Shown one piece after another: positions 34,305-44,454 of a stretch of DNA of 64,000 nucleotides. Origin of the DNA: Bacteroides pyogenes (GTDB taxonomy: Bacteria > Bacteroidota > Bacteroidia > Bacteroidales > Bacteroidaceae); NCBI RefSeq assembly GCF_014196225.1, contig NZ_JACIDI010000009.1:1-64000 (forward strand), given 5' to 3'. The notes under the pieces are model-generated. The model did not search any database and was not told the DNA's origin. It saw nothing but the letters and a program-made list of their open reading frames with translations. Made by a program: the position numbers and the translations under genes. Positions within the stretch are counted from its first letter, which is position 1. Each line of letters begins with the position of its first letter.

Positions 34305-35000
34305 TTAAAAGATAGCCAGATACACCCCTCCGGCCAACACAGCGCCCACCATGGGAGCTATAACCGGAATCCATGAATAAGCCCAATCGCTGTCTCTCTT
34401 ATTCTTGACAGGCAGGATGGCATGTGCTATACGCGGAGGCAAATCGCGGGCAGGATTTATCGCATAACCGGTCGTTCCACCCAAAGACATACCTATAACG
34501 ACGATCAGAAGAGCCACAGGATATGGGCCGGGAATTGAAGCGCCGGCAACGGTCAGAATACCGAAAACCAGCATGAATGTGCCTATGAGCTCGCATATGA
34601 AGTTATAAAAATAATTTCTTATGGCAGGCCCCGTACAGAATACCGCCAATTTGCTGTCTTTGTTTTCTTCCACATCGAAATGAGGCTTATAGAAAAGATA
34701 TACCAGACAAGCTCCGACGAATCCGCCCAGAAGTTGTGCAACAATATAACCCATAATATTTCCTTTGAACGCTCCGGTCATCGCCAGACCGATCGTAACG
34801 GCGGGATTCAAATGCGCACCCGAATAAGGAGCGGAGATATAAGCTCCCACAAACACTGCAAGACCCCACGCAATGGTTATCACTACCCATCCGGCATTTT
34901 GTCCTTTCGTACCTTTCAACAAGACGTTTGCTACAACGCCGTCGCCCAATAGGATAAGCACAGCTGTTCCTATAAATTCAAAAAGAAGATCTAGTTGCAT
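34305..35000 (-). CDS. glpF: Glycerol facilitator (aquaglyceroporin)
   Basis: A 231-residue MIP-family channel with six helices and two NPA half-helices: SGAHLNPAVTIGLAM and GYAINPARDLPPRI. The Asp after the second NPA (NPARD) is the mark of glycerol facilitators rather than water channels. It lies 132 bases after glpK on the same strand. Confidence 0.93.
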   Translation of the reverse strand: MQLDLLFEFIGTAVLILLGDGVVANVLLKGTKGQNAGWVVITIAWGLAVFVGAYISAPYSGAHLNPAVTIGLAMTGAFKGNIMGYIVAQLLGGFVGACLVYLFYKPHFDVEENKDSKLAVFCTGPAIRNYFYNFICELIGTFMLVFGILTVAGASIPGPYPVALLIVVIGMSLGGTTGYAINPARDLPPRIAHAILPVKNKRDSDWAYSWIPVIAPMVGAVLAGGVYLAIF

Positions 35001-35132
35001 AATTTTAAGTATTAGAGTTGGTTTCAGTTGTTTTTTTAAAGTATTCGCATCAAGAACCCCAATGCGGCAATCTCACTGCAGACTTTATTGACTGCCGTCC
35101 CGGCGGTTCAATGAAAATGATGTGCGGAATAA

Positions 35133-36620
35133 TTATTTGATCCAGTTTTGCGCACGGTAAACGGCATCCGCCCATTTACGCTTGGCCAACTGCATGTCGA
35201 TTTTCTCATCCGGCTCGAAAATGGTATTGACGGACCATTGTTTCTTCACCTCATCGATGCTGTCCCAATATCCCACGGCCAATCCCGCCAGATATGCAGC
35301 GCCCAACGCTGTGGTCTCGGTGGTTTGCGGACGAATCACCTTCTCTCCCAACACATTGGCTTGGAATTGCATAAGCAGATTGTTTACAGCGGCGCCACCA
35401 TCTACACGAAGTTCTCTCAATCCGATACCGGCATCCAGAATCATGGCGTTGATGACATCCATCGTCTGATAGGCAATGCCTTCCAATGCGGCACGCAAAA
35501 TATGCGCAGCCGTAGTTCCTCTGGAAATACCCACTATCGCACCGCGAGCATACTGATCCCAATAAGGAGCTCCCATGCCCGTCAGCGCGGGAACAAAGTA
35601 CACATCACCGCAATCAGGCACCTGGCTTGCCAGTTTCTCTATTTCCGAAGAAGAATTTATAAGATGAAGCCCGTCGCGCAACCACTGTACGATAGCGCCT
35701 CCCATAAAGATACTTCCTTCGAGGGCATAGCATGTTTTCTCTCCGATTTTCCATGCAACGGTTGTCACAAGATTATGCTTCGACAGAATGGGGCGCGTAC
35801 CGGTATTCATCAGAATAAAGCAACCGGTTCCATAGGTGTTTTTCACCATGCCGTCTTCCACGCACATTTGTCCGAAGAGTGCTGCCTGCTGGTCGCCGGC
35901 AATACCGGAGATAGGCACTTTGGAAGCGAAAATCGTAGTTTTCGTATATCCGTATATCTCACTGGACGAAGCGACTTCGGGAAGCATCGACATCGGGATG
36001 TCGAACAGTTCGAGCAACTCTTTGTCCCATTGCAGCGTATGGATATTGAACAACATCGTACGCGAGGCGTTCGACACGTCTGTGACATGCTTCTCACCGC
36101 GCGTGAGCTGCCAAACGATCCATGTATCTACCGTACCGAAAGCCAGTTCTCCGCGCTCGGCTCTGGCTCTGGCTCCTTCTACATTGTCTAAAATCCATTT
36201 CACCTTTGTAGCGCTGAAATAAGCGTCGATAATCAAACCCGTTTTCTCTTTGATGAAAGGAATCAACGAATTTGCTTTCAGCTTGTCGCAAAACTCCGCC
36301 GTCCGTCTATCCTGCCAAACGATGGCATTATACACAGGCTCTCCGGTATTACGATCCCATACGATAGTAGTTTCGCGCTGATTGGTGATACCGATGCCGG
36401 CAATGTTATTGCCGTTGATGCCGATCTGCGTAATAGCTTCGGCCGCCACCGAAGCCAACGAAGACCAAATCTCATTTGGATTGTGCTCTACCCATCCGCT
36501 TTGTGGAAAGATCTGCGTAAATTCTTTCTGAGCAACCGAACAGATTTCTCCCTGATGGTTGAAGACAATAGCTCTGGAACTCGTAGTTCCCGCGTCGAAT
36601 GATAAAATGTACTTTTCCAT
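35133..36620 (-). CDS. glpK: Glycerol kinase
   Basis: A 495-residue FGGY kinase making glycerol 3-phosphate. N-terminal phosphate loop [15 protein letters not shown], substrate site [19 protein letters not shown], and C-terminal ATP site [19 protein letters not shown]. The ATG at 36620 is used; the longer frame overlaps glpC. It lies 85 bases after glpC. Confidence 0.96.
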   Translation of the reverse strand: MEKYILSFDAGTTSSRAIVFNHQGEICSVAQKEFTQIFPQSGWVEHNPNEIWSSLASVAAEAITQIGINGNNIAGIGITNQRETTIVWDRNTGEPVYNAIVWQDRRTAEFCDKLKANSLIPFIKEKTGLIIDAYFSATKVKWILDNVEGARARAERGELAFGTVDTWIVWQLTRGEKHVTDVSNASRTMLFNIHTLQWDKELLELFDIPMSMLPEVASSSEIYGYTKTTIFASKVPISGIAGDQQAALFGQMCVEDGMVKNTYGTGCFILMNTGTRPILSKHNLVTTVAWKIGEKTCYALEGSIFMGGAIVQWLRDGLHLINSSSEIEKLASQVPDCGDVYFVPALTGMGAPYWDQYARGAIVGISRGTTAAHILRAALEGIAYQTMDVINAMILDAGIGLRELRVDGGAAVNNLLMQFQANVLGEKVIRPQTTETTALGAAYLAGLAVGYWDSIDEVKKQWSVNTIFEPDEKIDMQLAKRKWADAVYRAQNWIK

Positions 36621-36705
36621 CGCACTAGTGTTTTTGGTTAATAATAAAAGTTGATCACTATAATATGTAAATGTATGTTTTTCCGGACCGGCCCATTCGC
36701 CGTGC

Positions 36706-37935
36706 TTATACCAAAGCTCTTGCAATGATCGAGATAGGATGCTCGCACTTTGCTTTCGTAGACATTTCTATCTGCCATTTGCAGGTTTCGCAATCGCTGA
36801 CCACATAGTCTATGTCCAACGAATCTATCTGCCTGAACAACGGATTGCCTATTTTCTGTGAAGTTTCATAATTCTCTTTTTTAAAGCCGTAGGTTCCTGC
36901 GATTCCGCAGCAATTGGAATCGAGGACAACCAGCTCGATATTGGGTATCATCTTCAGCAATTCGATCGAATAGAACGACCATCCCAGCTTGTCCATATGG
37001 CAAGGAGTATGGTAGGCCACTTTAATCTTTTCCTTTTTAAAGTTGAGATTCAAAGCCCCTGCCTCAAACAAGCGGTATAAATATCGGGTCACCAGTTCGA
37101 CCTGATCCTTCACATCTGCATTATCGATTCCCAAAAGATGAGGATACTCATCCCGGATAGTGAAAATACAAGTCGAAGAAGTGCCTACGACGGGAGTTTT
37201 CCTGTCGATGACAGAAGCGCGGATGGATTTCATATTCACTCCGGCCTGCTTCTTCGCCTGATTGATCAAACCATTGGATATCAAAGCCACTCCACAGCAT
37301 TTCTCTTTTTCAAGAAGCTGCACGCCTATCCCCAGCGCATTGAACACACGAACGGTGTCTTTACCCAGCTGAGGATTGTTGTAGTTCACATAACATCCGT
37401 GGAAATAGCACACCTGTTTATCGTACTGCTTCTGCCGTTCTTCCTGCTTCTTATACCATCTCTCAAATGTCCCGAAAGCATATTTCGGAAAAGTACGGTG
37501 ATGATCTATCTGCAACACCTTATCCATGACATATTTCGTCGGTGTCAGGCCCAATACCGGATTGAGCAGGGGAGAAAAAGGAGTAGCCAAAGTTCCCATG
37601 ATGTCTGTATTCGCCAGAAGCCTGTCGCGAAGTTTCGGACGCTTTTTGGCATACTTGATGCGGGCAGACTGGATGATATCTCCAATTCTTACATTCGAAG
37701 GACAAGCGATCTCGCACCTTTTGCAGTTAGTACAATATTTCAGAGCTTCATCATAAAAATTGCTTTTCTTCAAGCGCTGACGTTCACCGTCGGGACCGGC
37801 CTGTTTCGGTCCGGGGAAACGAAGATTCACAGCGGCAACCGGACAATAGACCGTACAAATGGTACATTTGATACATTGCTCGAAGTTGTTCCGGCTAATA
37901 TTATCGTGTTGTAAGTTTTCCATATTCAGATTCAT
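36706..37935 (-). CDS. glpC: Anaerobic glycerol-3-phosphate dehydrogenase, subunit C
   Basis: A 409-residue iron-sulfur subunit that passes electrons from GlpAB to the quinone pool. Two 4Fe-4S motifs ([12 protein letters not shown] and [12 protein letters not shown]) are followed by two CCG domains ([14 protein letters not shown] ... [16 protein letters not shown] ... [10 protein letters not shown]). The stop of glpB is one base from its start. Confidence 0.95.
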   Translation of the reverse strand: MNLNMENLQHDNISRNNFEQCIKCTICTVYCPVAAVNLRFPGPKQAGPDGERQRLKKSNFYDEALKYCTNCKRCEIACPSNVRIGDIIQSARIKYAKKRPKLRDRLLANTDIMGTLATPFSPLLNPVLGLTPTKYVMDKVLQIDHHRTFPKYAFGTFERWYKKQEERQKQYDKQVCYFHGCYVNYNNPQLGKDTVRVFNALGIGVQLLEKEKCCGVALISNGLINQAKKQAGVNMKSIRASVIDRKTPVVGTSSTCIFTIRDEYPHLLGIDNADVKDQVELVTRYLYRLFEAGALNLNFKKEKIKVAYHTPCHMDKLGWSFYSIELLKMIPNIELVVLDSNCCGIAGTYGFKKENYETSQKIGNPLFRQIDSLDIDYVVSDCETCKWQIEMSTKAKCEHPISIIARALV

Positions 37936-37936
37936 G

Positions 37937-39184
37937 TTAAATGGTATCAGCCACGTGCAAAGCAGTCAGAATCGAAACACCGGCCCCACTCCCCTCTTTC
38001 AATGGAGAGAAGCCCTCAAGCCCCGCACCGATGACATATAAATTTTCAATAGGAAGGCCCGAACGGAGTGCCTGAAAACGATGATTCGTACGCACGCCGA
38101 ACTGCATGTAATTCTGCGACTCGAATACATCGTCATTATACCACTCCTGACGGTCGTGGAGATAGTCGACATCAAGGTCGAAAACCGGCTCGTACACTCT
38201 ATCGCGAGAAGCGATCAACCCCTGGCTGAAGTAGCTTCCGGTGGCCAGAACAAAATGATCGGCAACAAATGGAATATCACCGTGATTTTTGCTGAATACG
38301 CGACGAAGAAAATTCCCTTCCGTATCGCCTTTTAGTATGGTGTCGCCCAGCATGAAAGTTCCGCCTTCTTTGCGGAAAAGACGACACAAATGCTGTTGCG
38401 TTTTGATTCCGGCGATGGAAGGAGGCAGTGTAGGAAGCAATAAGATAGGCTTTCCTACCGCATCTTCCATCTCTTTGAGAATTGTATCATTGGAAAGCCC
38501 AACGAAAGCAGGGAAAATAATGACATCAGACTCACGGCTTCCATCTTTAAGAATCTGAATCAATTGGTCTTTATACTCTTCCTTATCAAGAGCTTTCGCA
38601 ACATTCGTAGAGCGGAACTCGCTCGGATTCTGCTGAATATCCTCCAGACCGGGCAGAGCAAAGAGGCGGATTTCGGAAGAGACGCCACGTTTGGAAAGCT
38701 CCGAAGCTATAAACTCCGGATAGAAGTCCAAAAAGCCTACCATATTGAATATAGCCGCTTTTTTCCATGGCAAACGCCCGTCGGAGAAAGCCACGGCAAA
38801 ATGTGACAACGTTTTCCATGTAGGCTTCAACTCACCCATAGCGCTGATGCGATAATGATTTTCCTTATAGCTTCCTACGGTATCGATCCCCGCTTCGGTG
38901 AAGAAACCTTCCGCTTCTTTCACTAATGATTCGAAACGTTCTTTCCCCAATTTCGAATAAGGATGGAAAGGTTTTCGGGCGATCAGATCATCGATCGATG
39001 CAACCGGATGCGAAACAGGTGTTCCGTCGGGCATGTAGTTCAAAAGATCAAAAGAACCCGAAGAAAAATGCAAGGCGCTCTGTCCCGAAGAGACAATCGC
39101 GCACCGTTTTCCACGCCGGCAAAGCTTAATGCCGCACACTAAACCGGCCAAGCCGCCGCCAATAATTACTGTATCGAATTTCAT
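37937..39184 (-). CDS. glpB: Anaerobic glycerol-3-phosphate dehydrogenase, subunit B
   Basis: A 415-residue flavoprotein subunit: N-terminal FAD-binding TVIIGGGLAGLVCGIKLCRR, IVSSGQSALHFSSGSFDLL, and C-terminal NLYVIGAGLEGFSPLKEGSG. It overlaps glpA by four bases (ATGA) and abuts glpC. Confidence 0.94.
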   Translation of the reverse strand: MKFDTVIIGGGLAGLVCGIKLCRRGKRCAIVSSGQSALHFSSGSFDLLNYMPDGTPVSHPVASIDDLIARKPFHPYSKLGKERFESLVKEAEGFFTEAGIDTVGSYKENHYRISAMGELKPTWKTLSHFAVAFSDGRLPWKKAAIFNMVGFLDFYPEFIASELSKRGVSSEIRLFALPGLEDIQQNPSEFRSTNVAKALDKEEYKDQLIQILKDGSRESDVIIFPAFVGLSNDTILKEMEDAVGKPILLLPTLPPSIAGIKTQQHLCRLFRKEGGTFMLGDTILKGDTEGNFLRRVFSKNHGDIPFVADHFVLATGSYFSQGLIASRDRVYEPVFDLDVDYLHDRQEWYNDDVFESQNYMQFGVRTNHRFQALRSGLPIENLYVIGAGLEGFSPLKEGSGAGVSILTALHVADTI

Positions 39185-40821
39185 TGCCGTACTTTTTTAC
39201 AATCGTTCAATCCACACACACACTCATAAACCCATGCTGCATATTCGCTTCCGCGCAAACTTTCTCCCCAAGCGGTGGGAAGAATCCCTTTCCAGCGTTC
39301 ATTCAGAAAATCGCAAAGAGAGCGTTTCGCAAGTCCCGGGCACATCTTTCCTTCACGATGCATCAACCCGGCAGCGCGGCAGGCGCAAAGTTCTCCCTGG
39401 CAAGTACCCATGCCCACACGCGTTCGACGCCGTAAGTCAATCAGGTTATGGACATCAAGCTCTCTCAAAGCATAATTCACTTCACCCACTGAAATCTGTT
39501 CGCACTCGCAAACCAGGCTGTGATCGCCCGCCTTGTCTCCGGCAAAAAGTTCCGCCATCTCGCCGTGGCGATAAACAGCCGCCTCACGCAGTGTATGAGG
39601 AACGGAATGCATCTTCTCATTGATTTCTTCCAGGTTATAACGCGAGCCGGGCAAGAGATCGGAGGCGGTAGTACAAGGAGCAGAAACTCCGAGTTTTCGG
39701 CACACAAGATCTGTAGCCCATTCGGCCATTAAACGATAAGTCATCAGCTTGCCGCCGGTGATTGTCACGAAGCCTTCCAAACCGTCACGTTTCGCATGAT
39801 CGAGAAGAACAATTCCCCTGCTTACGCTACGACCGGAAGGGTCATCGTCGCTTGCAACAAGCGGGCGAACCCCGGCATAAGCCCGCAAAATGCGGGTGGT
39901 GGCAAGACTGGGACTCAGCTTTTCACCCTCACGTATCAGCAGATCGACCTCCTCAGGAGTGACTCTCACATTGTCTATCTCGTCATAAGGAATACGCAGG
40001 GAGGTCGTTCCAATTAAAGAAATAGTATCGCCCGGTACGAGAATATCGGCATCGGCAGGCTTACGGCAACGGTTCAGTACCATATTGTTCACCCGATGAC
40101 CAAAAATAAGAAGGGAGCCTTTCGAAGGAAACATATTGACTTTAAGATCGGCATATTCGGCTATTCGTTGTCCCCAAATACCTCCGGCATTGACAATTAC
40201 TTTCCCATAAACTTTTTTACGTTCGTTATGGCGGACATCGAGTATTTCGACACCAACCGCACGCCCCTGTTCAATAATAAGGCCAAGAACCTCGTGATAC
40301 GTAAGCACCGTAGCACCGTGATCCTTGGCGTCGATTATATTGGAGGCGGTCAATCTAAAAGGATCTACCGTACCATCGGGCACTTCAACCGCACCGATCA
40401 GCGCAGGATTTACAGAGGGCTCTTTACGAATCGCTTCTTCAGGAGAAATCGCGCGGGCAGAAATGCCTGCTTTCAAGCATGAATCGATAAATGTTTTCTG
40501 AAATTCCAAGCCGTCTTCAGGCAGGCTGATGAAAAGACCATTGCTTTCTTCAATACAATGGGGGGCAATACGCTTCAGGATCATGTTTTCCTTGATACAT
40601 TCCTCGGCCGATTCAAAATCAGTAACGGCATAACGCGCACCGCTGTGGAGCAAACCGTGGTTACGCCCCGTAGCTCCCGTAGCAATGTCGCTACGTTCTA
40701 TCAAAAGGGTGGAAAGGCCTCTTTTAGAACAATCGCGCGCAGTTCCCGCACCGGTAGAACCACCGCCAATGATAATCGCATCAAACAATTGCGAAGAAAT
40801 ACCTAAATTGTTATTTTTCAT
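39181..40821 (-). CDS. glpA: Anaerobic glycerol-3-phosphate dehydrogenase, catalytic subunit A
   Basis: A 546-residue FAD enzyme oxidising glycerol 3-phosphate to dihydroxyacetone phosphate. FAD motif IIIGGGSTGAGTARDCSKRG, then TGRNHGLLHSGARYAV, and a C-terminal BFD-like 2Fe-2S domain with VCECEQIS and GMGTCQGELCACR. The ATG at 40821 is used rather than an upstream TTG. First gene of the minus-strand operon glpABC-K-F plus outer-membrane protein. Confidence 0.96.
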   Translation of the reverse strand: MKNNNLGISSQLFDAIIIGGGSTGAGTARDCSKRGLSTLLIERSDIATGATGRNHGLLHSGARYAVTDFESAEECIKENMILKRIAPHCIEESNGLFISLPEDGLEFQKTFIDSCLKAGISARAISPEEAIRKEPSVNPALIGAVEVPDGTVDPFRLTASNIIDAKDHGATVLTYHEVLGLIIEQGRAVGVEILDVRHNERKKVYGKVIVNAGGIWGQRIAEYADLKVNMFPSKGSLLIFGHRVNNMVLNRCRKPADADILVPGDTISLIGTTSLRIPYDEIDNVRVTPEEVDLLIREGEKLSPSLATTRILRAYAGVRPLVASDDDPSGRSVSRGIVLLDHAKRDGLEGFVTITGGKLMTYRLMAEWATDLVCRKLGVSAPCTTASDLLPGSRYNLEEINEKMHSVPHTLREAAVYRHGEMAELFAGDKAGDHSLVCECEQISVGEVNYALRELDVHNLIDLRRRTRVGMGTCQGELCACRAAGLMHREGKMCPGLAKRSLCDFLNERWKGILPTAWGESLRGSEYAAWVYECVCGLNDCKKVRQ

Positions 40822-41274
40822 CTTGGTCAACAAGTTTTAGTTCCGCAAATTAAATTATAAAAATCAAGAAAACAAAGCTTTTTCGAAAGAAAAATGATTT
40901 CAAACGAAAGAAAATAGTTGTAAAATAAAACAGTTTCATCTTTAATATCACCAGATAATCCCGATACATTAGGAGAAGTTGAAGAAAGCAAAACCTAAAA
41001 TACTATCAAAAAAAACTATTTTTCTACCTTCCCCAAAAGAGCTTTTATATATAATATGAGTAAAGTACAAAAAGGAGAGAAAATAAAAATGGGCAGATGC
41101 TTTTCGGGTGCCATCCTATATTATAGGATATGGAAAAACGAACAAAGGAATAATAAAAAGAAAAGCAGATCTCCTCCACCACAGCGAAGATCTTTATAAA
41201 AAAAAGACACAATTGTGGGGGCAATAAAAAAACTATTGCAACAAACCGAACGAAGAAAGAATCATACAGACAAT
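40822..41274. other. AT-rich intergenic region upstream of glpA, no gene seen
   Basis: About 450 A-rich bases. It must contain the glpA promoter (reading left), but no exact TAnnTTTG box was found; a near match (TTAATTTG on the minus strand) lies close to 40850. No open frame here resembles a protein. Confidence 0.45.
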
Positions 41275-41469
41275 TCAAAAGCGTTTATTGGCTCCTTTTA
41301 TTATCTCTGAAAAACCGACCAAGTTAAAGATCTCTCTCAAAAATGAGAGAACCTCCAAATAAACATCCGACTCTTCGCCGCCTTTATTCACAGGGCTAAT
41401 CTCGCGCACATCAGAAGCGCCAATCATGATATCCTCCCGGAAATCCACTTCACACATTTTACTTACCAT
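41275..41469 (-). CDS. Small protein of unknown function (64 residues)
   Basis: Begins MVSKMCEVDFREDIMIGA and ends EIIKGANKRF. It is acidic in the first half, with one amphipathic helix (LEVLSFLREIFNLVGFSEII). No family recognised. It follows a 43-residue frame by 14 bases, and both lie downstream of a perfect consensus promoter, which is the main reason to believe them. Confidence 0.4.
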   Translation of the reverse strand: MVSKMCEVDFREDIMIGASDVREISPVNKGGEESDVYLEVLSFLREIFNLVGFSEIIKGANKRF

Positions 41470-41483
41470 GTCCCGATAAAAGT

Positions 41484-41615
41484 TTAATATTTAATACTCA
41501 TTTCTTTGATTCCTTCTTTACGCTCCCTCATAACTTTCGAAATACTAAGATAACCGATTCGGAAAGCCATCGCGGGGAATAAGACACCCCAACTGCGGTC
41601 AACACTTCTAATCAT
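41484..41615 (-). CDS. Small protein of unknown function (43 residues)
   Basis: Reads MIRSVDRSWGVLFPAMAF, then RIGYLSISKVMRERKEGI, ending MSIKY. It is basic with a possible short hydrophobic helix. The ATG is about 30 bases after the predicted start of transcription from the promoter at 41654-41684. No family recognised. A short leader RNA without a peptide is the alternative. Confidence 0.4.
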   Translation of the reverse strand: MIRSVDRSWGVLFPAMAFRIGYLSISKVMRERKEGIKEMSIKY

Positions 41616-41653
41616 ACTGATAAATATGACTTTACGTATTCATAGATCAGCTG

Positions 41654-41684
41654 CAAATATAATACAATATTTTTAATTAGCAAA
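41654..41684 (-). promoter_or_regulatory. Perfect consensus promoter for two small reading frames
   Basis: On the minus strand: TTTG (complement 41681-41684), 19-base spacer, TATATTTG (complement 41654-41661). No recognised gene lies downstream for 0.8 kb apart from the two small frames. Confidence 0.75.
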
Positions 41685-41962
41685 CATTTCGAAATCAAAT
41701 GAAATATATATTTTCGAAAAAAGACTTGGAATATTTCGAAAATAAGACAAAACACGATACTTGACAACGGCAACCAAGTTCTCAAAAAAAGAGGGAGACG
41801 CACAAAGCATTCGAATAAGTGAAACCGAGAGAAGACAGGGAATAGTTTACACTTTATACGACTCATCGAGATATTATATTGCACATTATTACTTAACATG
41901 GATTATTGCGTGCAAAAACAAAGATATTTCGGCGAAAAACCTTATAAATAGATATTTTTATG

Positions 41963-41970
41963 TAGATTTG
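41963..41970 (+). promoter_or_regulatory. -7 box for proB
   Basis: TAGATTTG ends 20 bases before the ATG at 41991. It decides the start, because the frame also opens upstream, through the promoter. Confidence 0.55.
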
Positions 41971-41990
41971 TGCTTTCAAGCAAAAGAAAT

Positions 41991-43073
41991 ATGAGACAGC
42001 AAACTATGCGCATAGCGATTAAAGTAGGAAGCAATGTCTTGGCACGGGAAGACGGAACACTGGACATTACCCGTATGTCGTCACTCGTCGACCAGATAGC
42101 CGAACTTCACCGGGCGGGAAAGGAAATCATTCTTGTCTCATCAGGAGCCGTAGCTTCGGGACGCAGCGAAATACATCCGCAAAAGAAGTTGGACAGTGTA
42201 GACCAGCGCCAGCTATTCTCGGCAGTAGGACAAGCCAAACTGATCAACCGCTATTACGAACTTTTCCGCGAACATCATATTCCGGTCGGGCAAGTCTTGA
42301 CGACCAAAGAAAGTTACGCCACCCGTCGCCATTATCTGAACCAGAAAAACTGCATGACGGTGATGCTCGCCAACGGGGTCATCCCCATTGTCAACGAAAA
42401 CGATACGGTTTCGGTGAGCGAGCTTATGTTTACCGACAACGATGAGCTTTCGGGGCTTATCGCTTCCATGATGGATGTCGACCAATTAATCATTCTCAGC
42501 AATATAGACGGAATCTACAACGGAGACCCTTCTGCTCCGGACACTTCTGTCATTCGCCAGATCAAGCAGGGAGAAGATATTTCGAACTGCATACGGACTT
42601 CAAAATCGGGCTTCGGACGCGGAGGCATGCTCACAAAGACAAACATTGCCCGTAAAGTGGCCGATGAAGGCATTCCCGTAGTAATAGCCAATGGAAGGTG
42701 TGACAATATATTAATCGATCTGCTCCGAAACCCCGGCAAAACCTTATGCACCCGTTTTCTGCCTTCGAACGAACCGGTTTCGAGTGTAAAGAAATGGATT
42801 GCACACAGCGAAGGGTTTGCCAAAGGAGAAATACACATCAACGAATGCGCGACACAAATGTTGAACTCCGGCAAGGCCATCAGCATTCTTCCCATCGGAA
42901 TCATCCGGATCGAAGGAGAGTTCGAAAAAGACGACATTGTGCGTATCTTTAATTTCAAAGGAAATCGGATAGGCGTAGGAAAAGCAAACTGCCATTCAAT
43001 GCAAGCCAAAGAAAATCTGGGCAAACATGGGAAGAAGGTTGTGGTGCACTACGACTATTTATACATCGAATAG
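41991..43073 (+). CDS. proB: Glutamate 5-kinase
   Basis: A 360-residue enzyme for the first step of proline synthesis. Amino-acid-kinase domain (about 1-250) with IKVGSNVLAREDG, ILVSSGAVASGR, IVNENDTVS and DNDELSGLIA, and a C-terminal PUA domain (about 275-360). ATG 41991 is chosen from the promoter position; MRIAIKV at 42006 is also possible. proA follows. Confidence 0.95.
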   Translation: MRQQTMRIAIKVGSNVLAREDGTLDITRMSSLVDQIAELHRAGKEIILVSSGAVASGRSEIHPQKKLDSVDQRQLFSAVGQAKLINRYYELFREHHIPVGQVLTTKESYATRRHYLNQKNCMTVMLANGVIPIVNENDTVSVSELMFTDNDELSGLIASMMDVDQLIILSNIDGIYNGDPSAPDTSVIRQIKQGEDISNCIRTSKSGFGRGGMLTKTNIARKVADEGIPVVIANGRCDNILIDLLRNPGKTLCTRFLPSNEPVSSVKKWIAHSEGFAKGEIHINECATQMLNSGKAISILPIGIIRIEGEFEKDDIVRIFNFKGNRIGVGKANCHSMQAKENLGKHGKKVVVHYDYLYIE

Positions 43074-43097
43074 CTAGCTTTTCTCAACATATTTCCG

Positions 43098-43105
43098 TAT
43101 TTTTG
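43098..43105 (+). promoter_or_regulatory. -7 box for proA
   Basis: TATTTTTG in the 69-base gap between proB and proA, 37 bases before the proA start, so proA can be expressed separately. Confidence 0.5.
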
Positions 43106-43142
43106 CAAATAGAGGCTTCTTTTCTTTCAAAACAACAGGTTT

Positions 43143-44399
43143 ATGATTACCAATTTTAAAGGGATATTTTCTACCGTTAAAGCTGCCGCCCGAGAATTGG
43201 CTGTGCTGAACGACGACACAATCAACCGAATTTTAATCACCGTTGCAGATGAGATAGTAAAGCAAACCCCGTTTATTCTTACCGGAAACGAAAAAGATCT
43301 GGCAAAGATGGAGGAGTGCTCCCCGAAATACGACCGCTTGCGACTGACGGAGGAACGGCTGAAAGCAATGGCTGCCGATACCCAAAACGTAGCAACCCTC
43401 CCCTCGCCTTTGGGAAAGGTACTAAAAGAAACGGTTCGCCCTAATGGGATGAGACTAACGAAAATCAGTGTTCCCTTCGGAGTAATCGGCGTAATTTACG
43501 AAGCGCGCCCCAATGTCACTCTCGATGTATTCTCATTATGCCTGAAAAGCGGGAACGCTTGCATACTGAAAGGCGGAAAAGATGCCCAAGAGTCGAACAA
43601 CGCCATTGTAAGCATCATACACAGCGTATTGAAAAGGCTCGAAATCACCCCCTGTATCATAGAACTGTTACCTCCGAGCAGGGAAGCCTCCGAAGCTTTG
43701 CTGACGGCTACGCATTTTGTCGACCTCATTATACCGAGAGGCAGCAGCGGCCTCATCAATTTTGTGCGCGAGAATGCCAAAATACCGGTTATCGAAACCG
43801 GAGCAGGCATTTGCCACACTTATTTCGACGAGTTCGGAGATAGGGAGAAAGGAGCAGCAATCATACACAATGCCAAAACACGCCGCGTCAGTGTGTGCAA
43901 CGCATTAGACTGTGTGATCATACACGAAAAGCGTTTGGGCGATCTACCCGCTCTCTGCCGTAAACTGGCAGAAAACAAGGTTATCATTTATGCCGACGAA
44001 CCGGCATACAAGAGCTTAGACGGACATTATCCGGCAGAATTGCTGCAACAGGCCACAGACGAAAGCTTCGGCACAGAGTTTCTGGATTACAAAATGGCTG
44101 TAAAAACCGTAAAAAGTTTCGAAGAAGCCATAGCCCATATTCACGAAAACAGTTCGAAACATAGCGAATGCATCGTTACCGAAGACAAAGGGCGGGCTGC
44201 GCTCTTCATCAAGATGGTAGATGCCGCCTGTGTATATACCAATGTTTCGACTGCATTTACCGACGGTGGACAATTCGGATTGGGGGCCGAAATAGGAATC
44301 AGCACCCAAAAGCTGCACGCTCGAGGCCCTATGGGATTGGAAGAGATGACATCCTACAAATGGATAATCGAAGGAGACGGACAGACAAGAAATCCATAA
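43143..44399 (+). CDS. proA: Glutamate-5-semialdehyde dehydrogenase (gamma-glutamyl phosphate reductase)
   Basis: A 418-residue aldehyde-dehydrogenase-fold enzyme reducing glutamyl phosphate for proline synthesis. It shows [30 protein letters not shown], the catalytic cysteine region [13 protein letters not shown], and [20 protein letters not shown]. Full length, between proB and argF'. Confidence 0.96.
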   Translation: MITNFKGIFSTVKAAARELAVLNDDTINRILITVADEIVKQTPFILTGNEKDLAKMEECSPKYDRLRLTEERLKAMAADTQNVATLPSPLGKVLKETVRPNGMRLTKISVPFGVIGVIYEARPNVTLDVFSLCLKSGNACILKGGKDAQESNNAIVSIIHSVLKRLEITPCIIELLPPSREASEALLTATHFVDLIIPRGSSGLINFVRENAKIPVIETGAGICHTYFDEFGDREKGAAIIHNAKTRRVSVCNALDCVIIHEKRLGDLPALCRKLAENKVIIYADEPAYKSLDGHYPAELLQQATDESFGTEFLDYKMAVKTVKSFEEAIAHIHENSSKHSECIVTEDKGRAALFIKMVDAACVYTNVSTAFTDGGQFGLGAEIGISTQKLHARGPMGLEEMTSYKWIIEGDGQTRNP

Positions 44400-44454
44400 A
44401 GTGCGATAGGAAAGCACGAATAACGAATAGAATAACAACTAAACGGAAAAGAGA

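Noticed and set aside
35148..36191. 347-residue frame opposite glpK
   Set aside because: Antisense of a clear glycerol kinase; composition is what reversed codons give.
41045..41278. 77-residue hydrophobic frame
   Set aside because: TTG start, T-rich composition and no ribosome site; likely chance in AT-rich DNA.
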